From assembly GCF_003001935.1 (NCBI RefSeq), contig NZ_PVNG01000006.1:248001-312000 (forward strand): a stretch of 64,000 bases of DNA, given 5' to 3'. The first letter of the stretch is position 1, and each line of letters begins with the position of its first letter. Under the pieces are notes generated by a model. That model saw only the letters and a program-made list of their open reading frames with translations, was not told the DNA's origin and did no database searches. A program made the translations under genes and the position numbers. This document shows positions 15,052-23,200 of the stretch, piece by piece. The DNA comes from Nonomuraea fuscirosea. GTDB lineage: Bacteria > Actinomycetota > Actinomycetes > Streptosporangiales > Streptosporangiaceae.

Positions 15052-15876
15052 TCAGATGAGCACCAAGGCGTCGTCTGAAACGTCTTCGGTTCGCACTCGC
15101 CACCGCCCGTCCGGCAACCGATCTGACGCTACTCTCATCCGCTCCGCCCATTCCGCCGTGGGCCAGTGCGTCCAATCGCTCCACACCACCTGGGGCAGGA
15201 GCGCACGGATCAGGTTAGCGCCGTCCAGGTCAGCGCCGATGAGGTTGGCGCCGGTCAGGTTCGCGTTGGCAAGGTTGGCTCCGATCAACCTCGCGCTCTC
15301 CAAAATCGCGCGGGTCAGGTTTGCGCCAGCCAGCTCCGCGTCGATGAGCTTCGCGCCAGACAGGTTGGCGTGGATCAGGTTCACACCGGACAGGTCCGTG
15401 CGGATGAGGAACGCGTCAGCCAAGAACGCGCCAGCCAAGTCCGCGTCGGTCAGGTCCGCGTCAGTCAGGTCCGTGTGGGTCAAGTTCACTCGGCTCAGCT
15501 TTGCGCCGCTGAGATGTGCGCCGCTCAGGTTCGCGCCACTAAGGGTTGCGCTAATCAAGGTCGCGCCGGACAAGTTCGCACCGCTTAGGTTCGCACCGAT
15601 CAGACGCACGCTGACGAGAGTTGCACGGCTTAGGTTGGCGCCGGCCAGGTCCGCGCCGGTCAGGTCCGTGTCGCTCAGATCTGTGTCGCTCAGATCAGCG
15701 CCGCTCAGGGGTGTACTTACCAGGCCGGTGCCCCAGGTATTACCGAATGCAGGAGCGGTACGTGTCCAGGCCGCCGACCACCGCCCGATCCGGCCCTCCC
15801 CTGATGGACGGAAGGCGGGCGAACTGCGGGCGAAGGCTGCGACGATTCGGCCCGCCAGCGAGTCAGCGCGCAGCAT
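15052..15876 (-). CDS. Pentapeptide-repeat protein
   Basis: 274 residues from ATG at 15876 with GGAGGAGGGG upstream. Residues ~55-230 are about 35 repeats of the A-[DN]-L-[ST]-G type (SGADL, SGANL, TDADL), which fold into a right-handed quadrilateral beta-helix. The end (WSDWTHWPTAEWAERMRVAS) resembles actinomycete family members. No membrane segment is present. The gene starts inside the last codons of the upstream membrane protein gene, so they form a two-gene operon. Known family roles range from gyrase protection to scaffolding; none can be chosen here. Confidence 0.8.
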   Translation of the reverse strand: MLRADSLAGRIVAAFARSSPAFRPSGEGRIGRWSAAWTRTAPAFGNTWGTGLVSTPLSGADLSDTDLSDTDLTGADLAGANLSRATLVSVRLIGANLSGANLSGATLISATLSGANLSGAHLSGAKLSRVNLTHTDLTDADLTDADLAGAFLADAFLIRTDLSGVNLIHANLSGAKLIDAELAGANLTRAILESARLIGANLANANLTGANLIGADLDGANLIRALLPQVVWSDWTHWPTAEWAERMRVASDRLPDGRWRVRTEDVSDDALVLI

Positions 15877-16306
15877 CTCGCCCCTCCTCCACACCAGTGA
15901 TCTCCGCTTCACTTGACGGGTGTTCCCGGAGGTTGAGCAACTCTTGTGACAACGATGGGCCGCTGGCACCCGCCGCTGGAAACGCAGCCGGAGCATCAGC
16001 CAGGGGCAGGTCCGCCTGTACGGGAATCTGTTGGCTGAGCTTCTCCAGGATGAGAGGTGCGGCCGTGCCCAAGGCAAACGCAATGAGTGGCGTCACGCAG
16101 TCCACCGAAGCTCCTGCGGCGCCCGCGACCACCGCGCTCAGTGCCGCTCGGACGAGCACCGAGACGAAATAGGGGCCGCCGCCCGGTCCGTACGGGTAAC
16201 GCCACGGCCACCCTCGCCCCACTCTCCGTGCCGCCTTGAAAAATTCCAGCGCCTCGATGGCCAGACCTCCGCCCAGCCCCCACAACGCAAGCACCCAGAC
16301 GCTCAT
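15863..16306 (-). CDS. Membrane protein paired with pentapeptide protein
   Basis: 147 residues from ATG at 16306. An N-terminal hydrophobic segment (VWVLALWGLGGGLAIEAL) and a second around SVLVRAALSAVVAGAAGA to FALGTAAPLILEKL suggest two or three membrane helices, with a hydrophilic C-tail. Its stop lies 11 bp inside the pentapeptide gene, which suggests coupled translation. I do not recognise a family. The pair may act together at the membrane. Confidence 0.65.
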   Translation of the reverse strand: MSVWVLALWGLGGGLAIEALEFFKAARRVGRGWPWRYPYGPGGGPYFVSVLVRAALSAVVAGAAGASVDCVTPLIAFALGTAAPLILEKLSQQIPVQADLPLADAPAAFPAAGASGPSLSQELLNLREHPSSEAEITGVEEGRDAAR

Positions 16307-16420
16307 GCACTGACCGTAAGCCGACCATGTCGTGCCGCGCACGGCTTCAGGACAACTCGCACAACCTAGGCGTGACCGGGGGCTCTGACGGACGCCCACA
16401 GCTACGAAGGTTCCGGGGCC

Positions 16421-17066
16421 TCACATGCCGATGCCCGCCGTGGCGTTGTCCGCCCACTGGTCCACGATCCGCAGATACTCGTGCAACGCAGTGCCGTTCG
16501 GCGACTATCCGCCTGCACGGCGATCGTCTTGGTGTCGTGCCCGGCCGCCCGCGCCGCCGTGGCGAGGCCGGCGCGCATACTATGCCCGGTGATGCCGTCC
16601 AGGCCCACCGCCTCGGCCGCCGCCGTGACCGCGATCCCGATGCTCTGCCCCGTGATCGGACCCAGCATCTTGCGCCGGTTGAAGCGCAGGAATGCGGGCC
16701 CGTCCGGGTCGAGGTCCGCAGCCGCCGCCCACGCCAGCCAGGCGCGCCGGGGGCACGGCGACCCCGCGCTCCCGCAGGGACACCGCCGCGCCGTACAAGT
16801 TCCGCTCGATCGTCGACGGCGCCCTGCCCTCCTTCCCCAGCCAGATCACGAACCCGAGGAACGCTCCCGGAGTGCCGACCTCCAGCGGGATGCGCACGGC
16901 TGACATACCGCTCCCAGGCCCGCCAGTCGGAGGCATAGGCGCGCAGGGTGTTGTCGGCGCGGGACTCGAACTTCTCGGCCGCCTGGTCGAGCGCGGCGTT
17001 GTCGGCGGATCCCAGCTCGCGGCCGCCCCGGAGCTTCTGCTGTTCGTCAAGCAGCGTGCGTGTCAA
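16421..17066 (-). pseudogene. Degenerate tyrosine recombinase/integrase
   Basis: Three minus-strand frames carry successive parts of one integrase. The N-terminal piece has AEKFESRADNTLRAYASDWR, the SAM-like core-binding part PSTIERNLYGAAVSLRERGV is in another frame, and the catalytic part DGITGHSMRAGLATAARAAG (HxxR box) and ALHEYLRIVDQWADNATAGI in a third. The middle of the gene, with the first catalytic Arg and Lys, is deleted, and frameshifts separate the parts. It cannot make an active enzyme. It is a relic of another mobile element, unrelated to the serine integrase at 59364. Confidence 0.75.
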
Positions 17067-17187
17067 CCGCTCATCGTCATCTCCTGTTTGGCTGGGGGCT
17101 GAGGGCAGGCCCCAGATCTTTGCTGGCCATTGGTTTACAACTGGAGACGCTCAGGTGTTCTGTCGAGGTAAGAGCTAGGAGAACGCC

Positions 17188-17406
17188 ATGTCGATGCAGT
17201 GGGCGCTCGCCATTGCAGCCCTCATCAATGTTGTAGGGCACGTTTGGGCCTGGAGGAATCTGCCGCGAAACACCGCACTCCTGGTGTCGGCTTGGATTCT
17301 GTTGGTAACGATCTTTCTTGTGGTGCTGCTTGTCCATGCGATATGGGTGATCGTCGTGTTGGCCCTCGCCGCTGTGGTCCTTGCGCTCTTCTTGGCTGCG
17401 CACTAG
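17188..17406 (+). CDS. Small membrane protein
   Basis: 72 residues with AGGAGA upstream of ATG at 17188. Two hydrophobic helices are obvious: WALAIAALINVVGHVWAW and, after a short RNLPRN loop, LLVSAWILLVTIFLVVLLVH running into IWVIVVLALAAVVLALFL. Type and size resemble small membrane proteins of actinomycete mobile elements. No function assigned. Confidence 0.6.
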   Translation: MSMQWALAIAALINVVGHVWAWRNLPRNTALLVSAWILLVTIFLVVLLVHAIWVIVVLALAAVVLALFLAAH

Positions 17407-17512
17407 TGAGTATGCATTTGTGGGTCGTGCCGTCCGGTTCGGCGCTCCCAGGAACTTGTTGAACTACATGCCAAGCCGCTAGCTCTTTCACTTGCGTAAC
17501 GAAACATATCTC

Positions 17513-17544
17513 TAACTCACGATAAGAGACGTTATCGTGAGTTA
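17513..17544. terminator. Perfect 13-bp inverted repeat between convergent genes
   Basis: TAACTCACGATAA (17513-17525) and TTATCGTGAGTTA (17532-17544), 6-nt loop. It separates the plus-strand gene ending at 17406 from the minus-strand gene ending at 17562. Low GC makes an operator role possible too. Confidence 0.5.
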
Positions 17545-17561
17545 TGCCACGATTGGCGACG

Positions 17562-18053
17562 CTATGGGCGAGGCCGCTTCAACCACTGCGGAAGGCTTCG
17601 AGCCGCAGGATGGCCAGGATCGCTCAGGTCCGCCACGTGTAGTCGGAAACTGTGCGCATGCTGCCCTTCCTCGACGGCTTTCCGCATTACCTCTTCGCTG
17701 AGCGACCGAACCACCGGGCTCTCTCCTGACCGGTCCACCACCACATCCGGCTCGTTGTGCGGCGCGAGTCGCCCCAGGTGCCAGCCCAGTTCGGCAGCCC
17801 TCTCCACCAGCCCATCTATCTCAGCGTTTCCGACGGACGCGCCCCGCGCGTCGGCTTGCGCTAGTTCCTCCTCCACGCTCTCCCGAGCCTGCTCCACCTC
17901 GGCCAGTTCCACCGCTACCCCCGCAGCCTCCAACCGCTTCGCCCGCCCCATCGTCGCCGCCAACGGCCGGCGCAACACCACCACCGCCACCACCACAGCG
18001 ACAGGCCAGGCTAGAGAGCTCACGAGGGACGCCACAAGCTGGAAACCCGACAT
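17562..18053 (-). CDS. Membrane-anchored protein, unknown function
   Basis: 163 residues from ATG at 18053. The N-terminal anchor is LVASLVSSLAWPVAVVVAVV, followed by a basic patch and a Glu/Ala-rich helix (ELAEVEQARESVEEELAQAD), likely coiled coil, and a soluble C-terminal part. It is divergent from the gene at 18102 with only 48 bp between them, so they share a promoter region. Domain plan resembles actinobacterial hypothetical membrane sensors; function unknown. Confidence 0.6.
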   Translation of the reverse strand: MSGFQLVASLVSSLAWPVAVVVAVVVLRRPLAATMGRAKRLEAAGVAVELAEVEQARESVEEELAQADARGASVGNAEIDGLVERAAELGWHLGRLAPHNEPDVVVDRSGESPVVRSLSEEVMRKAVEEGQHAHSFRLHVADLSDPGHPAARSLPQWLKRPRP

Positions 18054-18101
18054 GACTCGCGCCACCTGTCCCATCCGCGATGAGCCCCGTATCGTCAGGT
18101 T

Positions 18102-18752
18102 ATGTCGGGATTGCCGATGTTGCCTGCGCAGCGCCGCGAGGCGCTTCGAGCCCTACGCGCTCAGAGGCGGAAGACGGAGAGACTGCTTCTTATAGCGATG
18201 GTCGTGATGGGGTTCTCCATGCTGCTCGGCGCGGTGGCTGCAGCGCCGTTCCCGAGCCCGGCCAACACGATTGTCTTCTTCGTCGTCTGGATTCTTGCCG
18301 CGTTTGGCCCCTCCGGCTACCTCGGCCGTAAGTCGAAGAAGGAAGCAGACGCAATCGCGAAACATGAGCGAGAGATCGTGAGGCTCTATGAGAAGTTACT
18401 TGATGTGCAAGACCCTGCACTTGAGGAACGTCTGACGATAGCCGCTCACCAACTGGTTGCCCTGTCCGCAGAGTTGAGCGAGCTACAGGTGATGGCGACG
18501 CACCGAGCCGAGGTCATCGAGCAGCTCAAACAGCAGGCCCATCATGCACGACTGCAGTCGGAGTCGGATCAGAACCTGGCGGCGAAGTACCAGCGGGCAG
18601 CGGAGGGTATGCGTGACTACCTCGAAGTCCAGGCGGACGACTTGGACAGCCGCCAGCGCCGTACACAGTGGTTCTTCTATGTGCTGGCGTCGGTGACCGG
18701 TTATGCCGTGGGCCTGTTGACAACTTGGACATACGAGCTCATGTCGAAGTAG
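18102..18752 (+). CDS. Membrane protein with coiled coil
   Basis: 216 residues. Two N-terminal helices (LLLIAMVVMGFSMLLGAVAA and IVFFVVWILAAFG), a long coiled coil at ~85-185 (KHEREIVRLYEKLLDVQDPA...ELSELQVMATHRAEVIEQL) and a third membrane helix at the end (WFFYVLASVTGYAVGLLTTW). It resembles no enzyme. The divergent partner at 17562-18053 has a similar anchor-plus-coil plan, so the two may interact. Confidence 0.65.
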   Translation: MSGLPMLPAQRREALRALRAQRRKTERLLLIAMVVMGFSMLLGAVAAAPFPSPANTIVFFVVWILAAFGPSGYLGRKSKKEADAIAKHEREIVRLYEKLLDVQDPALEERLTIAAHQLVALSAELSELQVMATHRAEVIEQLKQQAHHARLQSESDQNLAAKYQRAAEGMRDYLEVQADDLDSRQRRTQWFFYVLASVTGYAVGLLTTWTYELMSK

Positions 18753-18753
18753 C

Positions 18754-19032
18754 TCAGGTACGGCGAGCCGCCTTCACCTCGACATCGACAAGTTGGGGCA
18801 GACGCGGCCCAGGCCGGCCCCGCGAACGGCGACGCTCCACCTCCACCTCCAACAACTCCCGCACATTCACCAAGCCCCCCGCCTCCCCCCGCCGGCGCGC
18901 CCTCGGCAACCCAGTCGAAGCATCCACCACCAGACACCGGAGACGACCAGCATTAACCCACCGGCCCAACGTCGAACGATCAACACCAGCACGAACCGCA
19001 GCCACCTCAAACGACACCCACACACCAACCAG
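18754..19032 (-). CDS. Putative MerR/excisionase-like HTH protein
   Basis: 92 residues from ATG at 19032. SFEVAAVRAGVDRSTLGRWV followed by NAGRLRCLVVDAS is a winged-helix pattern as in excisionases, and the C-terminal part is basic. Codon use is extremely GC-biased and the upstream DNA has C-runs, giving spurious longer frames. Transcription ends near the 14-bp hairpin at 19155. DNA binding is inferred. Confidence 0.5.
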   Translation of the reverse strand: MVGVWVSFEVAAVRAGVDRSTLGRWVNAGRLRCLVVDASTGLPRARRRGEAGGLVNVRELLEVEVERRRSRGRPGPRLPQLVDVEVKAARRT

Positions 19033-19154
19033 CATGCACCAGCACCAGGACACAGCACAGCAGAGCAAGGCAGGGCAGCACAGCGACGCCAAGTGCACCC
19101 CGGCCCCCCTCCCCCCGGGGGGTGGGGGGTCGGTGCGGCCGGAGGAAAACGGGA

Positions 19155-19188
19155 AGGGCTCCACACGCGTGCCAGCGTGTGGAGCCCT
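19155..19188. terminator. Perfect 14-bp terminator hairpin
   Basis: AGGGCTCCACACGC (19155-19168) and GCGTGTGGAGCCCT (19175-19188), 6-nt loop. It sits between the HTH gene and the end of the minus-strand operon (stop at 19210), which is probably the operon's end. Confidence 0.75.
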
Positions 19189-19209
19189 GAGCGCGTTAGC
19201 GCGGTGAAA

Positions 19210-19620
19210 CTAGATGCCCCTGGTCAACCTCACCTGGAGCCCGCGAAGCTCGCGACGGATCGCCATGTCGCTGTTTCCGATGATGGCGCGGAGTCGCTTC
19301 ACCTCTTTGCGCGCTTCCACGGCGTAAGGCGAGTTGGACGCCACCTTGCGTCGGCAACGATCCTCCGTCACCTCCTGCAGTTCGTGCGCCGCCACGTGGG
19401 CGGCGATGAGCGGCGTCGTGATCGCCTCATGCCAGAACATGGCGGCGTTCTCTACGCCCTGGCAGTGCGACGGGCCGAACTGAACCACCACGTTCCGGGG
19501 TCCGTCCTCCGGCGACTGGAGGAGGACGGCAACCGGGATGAACAGCTCCGCCATAAGGAGCGCGTACAGCTCCGCCGTTTCCTCGATGAGGTCGTTCGTG
19601 GGGGTCGTGTTGTACGGCAT
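19210..19620 (-). CDS. Phage hypothetical protein
   Basis: 136 residues, ATG at 19620 with AGAAAGG upstream. Predominantly helical (NDLIEETAELYALLMAELFI; then ENAAMFWHEAITTPLIAAHV), with a basic C-terminal helix. Last gene of the operon that runs down from 33,755. No family recognised. Confidence 0.6.
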   Translation of the reverse strand: MPYNTTPTNDLIEETAELYALLMAELFIPVAVLLQSPEDGPRNVVVQFGPSHCQGVENAAMFWHEAITTPLIAAHVAAHELQEVTEDRCRRKVASNSPYAVEARKEVKRLRAIIGNSDMAIRRELRGLQVRLTRGI

Positions 19621-19696
19621 GGGGTTTGCCTTTCTGGCTGTGGGTTGGTTGGGAGGGGAGCCAGGCCACGCGGGTACGTGGCCTGGCTTGGGGGTG

Positions 19697-20338
19697 CTAC
19701 TCGGACGCCTGCTCGGACGTCTGCTGGGCCTTGACGGCGTCGAGCATGGCGCGCATGGCAGTCACGTCGAGCCCGTTGTCCTCCGCGACCTTGATAGCGG
19801 CCGCGAGGTTCTTGACCTGCTCCTCAAGCTGCTTTCCGGCAGCTTCCCTCTGAAGGGCCTTACGCGTGGCCTCACGCTCCGCGACGACCCGATCCATAGC
19901 CTGCGGGTCGGCCGCCTTGAGCCACTTAGCCAGGTCCGGGACGGACACCCCGGCAGGCTGGGCGAGAGGGTGTTCCGCGCCCACGTTCAGGAGGTGCATC
20001 CCGACGTGGCGGAGGGTGGTGAGCCGCGCGACCGCCTTTGTCCGCTTCTGGGTGAAGACGAACCTGTCAGGGAAGTCGGGAAGGTCGGGAACGTCGATCA
20101 GGTCTTCCCCGATCAGCGCGTCTCCCTTCAGCTCCCCGAAGTGGTGGACGGCGACCAGGGTCGCGATGGACGGGCGCATGCCCCCGACGAACGACCAGTA
20201 GTTCGCCGTGCCACGGGAGCTGCCCCCCTTGGGGGTCTCCGCGCGGGTGAGCCACGCGAACACGGGGATGAGCGCGTTCACCTGGTCGGGGGTGAGGACG
20301 GTCTCAGGGGTGGTGGTGTCGGTCGTGTTCTCAGCCAT
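19697..20338 (-). CDS. Phage hypothetical protein
   Basis: 213 residues. Thr-rich N-terminus, a middle domain with WLTRAETPKGGSSRGTANYW and RPSIATLVAVHHFGEL, and a C-terminal coiled coil (VVAEREATRKALQREAAGKQ). The gene starts 3 bp after the stop of the Thr-rich surface protein gene. No enzymatic motif seen. Confidence 0.6.
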   Translation of the reverse strand: MAENTTDTTTPETVLTPDQVNALIPVFAWLTRAETPKGGSSRGTANYWSFVGGMRPSIATLVAVHHFGELKGDALIGEDLIDVPDLPDFPDRFVFTQKRTKAVARLTTLRHVGMHLLNVGAEHPLAQPAGVSVPDLAKWLKAADPQAMDRVVAEREATRKALQREAAGKQLEEQVKNLAAAIKVAEDNGLDVTAMRAMLDAVKAQQTSEQASE

Positions 20339-20340
20339 GA

Positions 20341-21063
20341 TCAGATCTCCTGAGTCTGGGTGTCGCTCTGGGTTGGGTTGGTAGTGGGGTCCGGCAAGCG
20401 CTTTTGCTTGCGTGAATGACGGGCCGCCCGCCGGACAAGCCAGATGCCCGTTCCGGCTGCTGCCACGGTCACGATTGCCGTGATCAGCATGGGGAGGGGG
20501 ATCGGGTCATCCCCGCCCACGGGGGCCGCGTTGGGGGTGGCGGGTGCGGGGGTGTCGGGCACGCACGCCACGCCCGGAATCGGGGGGGTGGCGCACGCTG
20601 CTACCGGCATCTGTACGCCCGTGTTGGCCGCCGCCGTGGTGGGCGCGCTACCCGTGATGGCGGGCAAGCCAGGTGCGGGTGTGGGGACCGCCGGGAGGGG
20701 GCCCGTGGTCACGTACGACACGGACACGGACGGGCTTGCCGTGGCGGTCGCCGTGGTGGTGGCCGTGGCGGTCGTGGTGGCCGTAGCCGTGCGGGTGGCC
20801 GTGGCCGTGACGGTCGCCGTGGTGGTGGCGGTCGCCGTGGCCGTGGTGGTGGCCGTGGCCGTGGTGGTCACGGGAACCGTGACGGTCGGGCCCGTGGTGA
20901 CGGTCTCAGTCACGGTGACCTCAGGCTCAGGTGTGACGGTCGTGGGCGGGTCTCCCCCACCTACGGGGGACGCGCCCCATGCCGCCGCCACGGGGGCGAG
21001 TAGCGCGATCATGAGGACGGCACACACCAAGGTGGCCACCCCCCGCGCTTGTCTGGTGTTCAT
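20341..21063 (-). CDS. Secreted Thr/Ala/Val-rich surface protein with C-terminal membrane anchor
   Basis: 240 residues. A signal peptide (ATLVCAVLMIALLAPVAAAW) is followed by about 60 residues of TATAT/TVTVT low-complexity sequence, a Pro/Ala-rich spacer with a few Cys, and a C-terminal membrane helix (LPMLITAIVTVAAAGTGIWL) with a basic cytoplasmic tail. There is no LPxTG sortase box. The mucin-like stalk is a typical substrate for O-mannosylation in actinobacteria. In a prophage it could alter the lysogen's surface or exclude other phages (inference). Its 3' coding end contains one ACGCAAGC operator-like site. Confidence 0.7.
   Translation of the reverse strand: MNTRQARGVATLVCAVLMIALLAPVAAAWGASPVGGGDPPTTVTPEPEVTVTETVTTGPTVTVPVTTTATATTTATATATTTATVTATATRTATATTTATATTTATATASPSVSVSYVTTGPLPAVPTPAPGLPAITGSAPTTAAANTGVQMPVAACATPPIPGVACVPDTPAPATPNAAPVGGDDPIPLPMLITAIVTVAAAGTGIWLVRRAARHSRKQKRLPDPTTNPTQSDTQTQEI
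20394..20413 (-). promoter_or_regulatory. ACGCAAGC dyad 1
   Basis: GCAAGC-gctttt-GCTTGC with the ACGC extension, about 60 bp before the start at 20338. Confidence 0.45.
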
Positions 21064-21289
21064 GGCTAAAGCTTATAGGTCGTTTCGCTTTCGGTACAAC
21101 CACCCTCCGGTGCGCATATGCCCAGGTGGCAGACGTTGTGGCCTGGCCTCACGCCCTTTTCCCCTCTCCTCTCCCTACCTCCTCTTGCCCGCTTTCCCTT
21201 GTAGGGCCCTGATTTGCCCGTGGAGCGTTTTTGATCATGTCCCTAGTGGTTCTGGTCGGATCCATCCCGCTAGCGCTTCAGCTTGCGTC

Positions 21290-21544
21290 TCAGCGCGTTC
21301 TAGGGGGGTCTGGGTGGGTTCCGAACGTGCGGGTCCCGTCGTGGGGGAAGACCATCAGCGACGAGGAGAGATCACCGGGGTCGTGTCCGCGGCTGCAGGT
21401 CGCGCAGTGGTCGAGGTCTCCGTCTCGGGTCCAGCCGAAGGCGGCGGATGCGGTTCCTCGTGCGTCGTTGATGCTGGTGGGTGCGGTGATGCCGCAGACG
21501 TTGGCGCAGCCGTCGCAGGCGAGGACGATGGTGTGGATGCTCAT
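21290..21544 (-). CDS. Small Cys-rich hypothetical protein
   Basis: 84 residues from ATG at 21544. CDGCANVCG near the N-terminus and DLDHCATCSRGH in the middle are likely zinc ligands. Similar small proteins are common in actinobacterial plasmids and phages. Overlaps the upstream gene by 4 bp. Confidence 0.55.
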   Translation of the reverse strand: MSIHTIVLACDGCANVCGITAPTSINDARGTASAAFGWTRDGDLDHCATCSRGHDPGDLSSSLMVFPHDGTRTFGTHPDPPRTR

Positions 21545-21861
21545 GCCTGCTCTCCGGTGGTGGCGGGCCGACCGAGGGCGCGTTCTGCGTGGGCGCGGTG
21601 GGCGGCGTACTGCTCGGGGGTGAGTTGCTGCGTCTGGCTGCGGATCTTGATGACGGCGTCGCGGACGCGGAGCCGGCTGCTGGTGTCGTCCCTCGCGGCG
21701 AGGAGCGCTTGGAGGACGAGGTGGGCGTTCCAGGGGCAGCCGACGAGCTCGGCGAGGACTTGGTCGAGGTCCCAGTCGGCGCGCATCTCGGTGAGGAGTG
21801 CGGCGAGGGGGCCGTAGGCGTGGCGGAGGGTGGGCTTGTCGTCGTGCTTGGCGTGGGCCAT
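21541..21861 (-). CDS. Phage/plasmid hypothetical protein
   Basis: 106 residues, ATG at 21861 with AGGAAGG upstream. Mostly helical (YGPLAALLTEMRADWDLDQV; LRVRDAVIKIRSQTQQLTPE). Coupled to the next gene. No family assigned. Confidence 0.55.
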   Translation of the reverse strand: MAHAKHDDKPTLRHAYGPLAALLTEMRADWDLDQVLAELVGCPWNAHLVLQALLAARDDTSSRLRVRDAVIKIRSQTQQLTPEQYAAHRAHAERALGRPATTGEQA

Positions 21862-21886
21862 GGGGGTCCTTCCTGTGTGCGTTATT

Positions 21887-21894
21887 GCTTGCGT
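21887..21894 (-). promoter_or_regulatory. ACGCAAGC site 2
   Basis: CACGCAAGCAATAACGCAC on the minus strand, 26 bp before the ATG at 21861. Confidence 0.45.
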
Positions 21895-22012
21895 GAGCTG
21901 TCGTGTTCCTGGGTGCGTGATCTTGTCCCCTTCCACGTTCATGTGTACGGCGGGATCCATATATGGACATAGTGAAGGGATAGCTAGTAGGGATAGGGGC
22001 CCCCGCTAGAAC

Positions 22013-22161
22013 GTGACCTAACTCGCGGTTAGGTCACGGTCTGAGCGTGACCTACGGGCCACGCTCAGACGTGACCTAACTCCCCCCGATTCCATGATCG
22101 TTTAGGAGTTATCCACAGGCTCTTCCCGAGGGGTTTGGCCACGGTCAGAGCGTGACCTAAC
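22013..22161. repeat. GTGACCTAAC iteron-like repeats with a DnaA-box match
   Basis: Four exact 10-mers, GTGACCTAAC at 22013, 22071 and 22152 and its inverse GTTAGGTCAC at 22028, plus a partial GTGACCTA at 22047. Two have the longer context GGTC-[TA]-GAGC before them. TTATCCACA, a perfect DnaA box, lies at 22110-22118. The block covers the 3' end of the wHTH gene and its downstream spacer. It may be a replication origin with iterons, or an operator cluster. Confidence 0.6.
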
Positions 22162-22542
22162 CGGCGCCGGGGGCAGCTCCACCGACGCCGGCAACAGCGG
22201 CAGGTGGTAGTCCACCGCGTGCCCCCGACGAGCGAACACCGGCCTGCCGAGCTTGTCCGTGTCGATCTGTATCCGCACCTCGACCCCGCGAGCCGCGAGC
22301 CGCTTCAACGCGTCGCCCAGACCCCGCTCGCCGAGCCCCGTCCGCATCTGCAACGTCTCCGTCAACGTGATCTTCGTGCCGTCGTCCCTGCGGTCCCCGC
22401 GATGCCACAGCATCCGCCGCGACCCCTTGTGCGCCCGCTCCGCAATGATCATCAGCACCAACCGGTCCGACGCAGGCATCCCCTGAGCAGCCGGAGAGCC
22501 CAGCCACGCGGACACCTCCCCGACCAGGCTTTCCGCCACCAC
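22102..22542 (-). CDS. Winged-helix DNA-binding protein (replication/regulatory)
   Basis: 146 residues. ASDRLVLMIIAERAHKGSRR and TETLQMRTGLGERGLGDALK followed by RLAARGVEVRIQ is a wHTH pattern seen in actinobacterial plasmid and phage proteins, often replication-associated. The 3' end of the gene lies within the GTGACCTAAC repeats and the DnaA box, which supports a role in binding them. Direct proof is lacking. Confidence 0.6.
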   Translation of the reverse strand: MVAESLVGEVSAWLGSPAAQGMPASDRLVLMIIAERAHKGSRRMLWHRGDRRDDGTKITLTETLQMRTGLGERGLGDALKRLAARGVEVRIQIDTDKLGRPVFARRGHAVDYHLPLLPASVELPPAPVRSRSDRGQTPREEPVDNS

Positions 22543-22651
22543 TCCCCCTGTCGCGCATCATCGTCCTTGAGGGAAGGGCGGTCATATCAGCAGGTCCACA
22601 CCATAAGGCCAGCGGTTTCGCTGGCATCGACCATCTGTCACGTCAATCCTC

Positions 22652-23200
22652 CTAACTCCGTCCCGGCTTCGGCGGGCGCCCCGTCACGTCGTACAGCTGC
22701 CGCTGGCTCGGGTCCGACAGCACGGCGTACGCCTCCGTCACCTTCTTGAAGCGCTCCTCCGCCTCCTTGCTCGGGTTGATGTCCGGGTGCAGCTGCCGGG
22801 CCAGCCGCCGGTACGCCTTCTTGATGTCGTCCTGGCTCGCGGCCCGCTCGACCCCGAGCACCCCGTACAGGTCCAGCACGGGAGTCGCCGGCCGCTGCAC
22901 CCGACCACCACCGCCACCCCCAGGAGGAGGAGGCGTCGCCCTCCTCGGCCGCGGCTTGCACGTCGCGACGTGCGGCATCATCAGCTTCTCGTGCGGCGCG
23001 CGAGGCCTCTGCGTGGTGACGCGACGCGACCGCAGAACCCCGGTCACGTCGCGCCACACCGCCGTGTTGCCCGCCGGATGCGGCTCCGGGTCGACGGCGA
23101 ACGGCAACCCGGACTCCGTCTTCGTCCACCGCACCGGCTTGCCACACCCGGGCCGGCCTCCCCGGCCCAGGCACGGCTTCAGGTCAGCCCTCGAAAACAC
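22652..23200 (-). CDS. J-domain protein with N-terminal phage zinc-ribbon-like domain
   Basis: 182 residues from GTG at 23200 (overlaps the upstream stop). N-terminal part: a Cys-poor ribbon (CLGRGGRPGCGKPVRW, then FAVDPEPHPAGN) ending in PHVATC, as in many small actinophage proteins. After a Pro/Gly hinge comes a full J domain (LYGVLGVERAASQDDIKKAY, HPD at ~138-140, AYAVLSDPSQRQLYD). J domains stimulate host DnaK, so the phage may recruit host chaperone for replication or assembly. Confidence 0.8.
   Translation of the reverse strand: MFSRADLKPCLGRGGRPGCGKPVRWTKTESGLPFAVDPEPHPAGNTAVWRDVTGVLRSRRVTTQRPRAPHEKLMMPHVATCKPRPRRATPPPPGGGGGGRVQRPATPVLDLYGVLGVERAASQDDIKKAYRRLARQLHPDINPSKEAEERFKKVTEAYAVLSDPSQRQLYDVTGRPPKPGRS

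Noticed and set aside
15166..15588. 140-codon plus-strand frame rich in Gln/Val
   Set aside because: Mirror of the pentapeptide repeats.
20600..20950. Tandem GTG/GCC-rich DNA resembling a repeat array or CRISPR
   Set aside because: It is the coding sequence of the Thr/Ala/Val low-complexity stalk; no spacers or conserved repeat unit. No CRISPR array was seen in the window.
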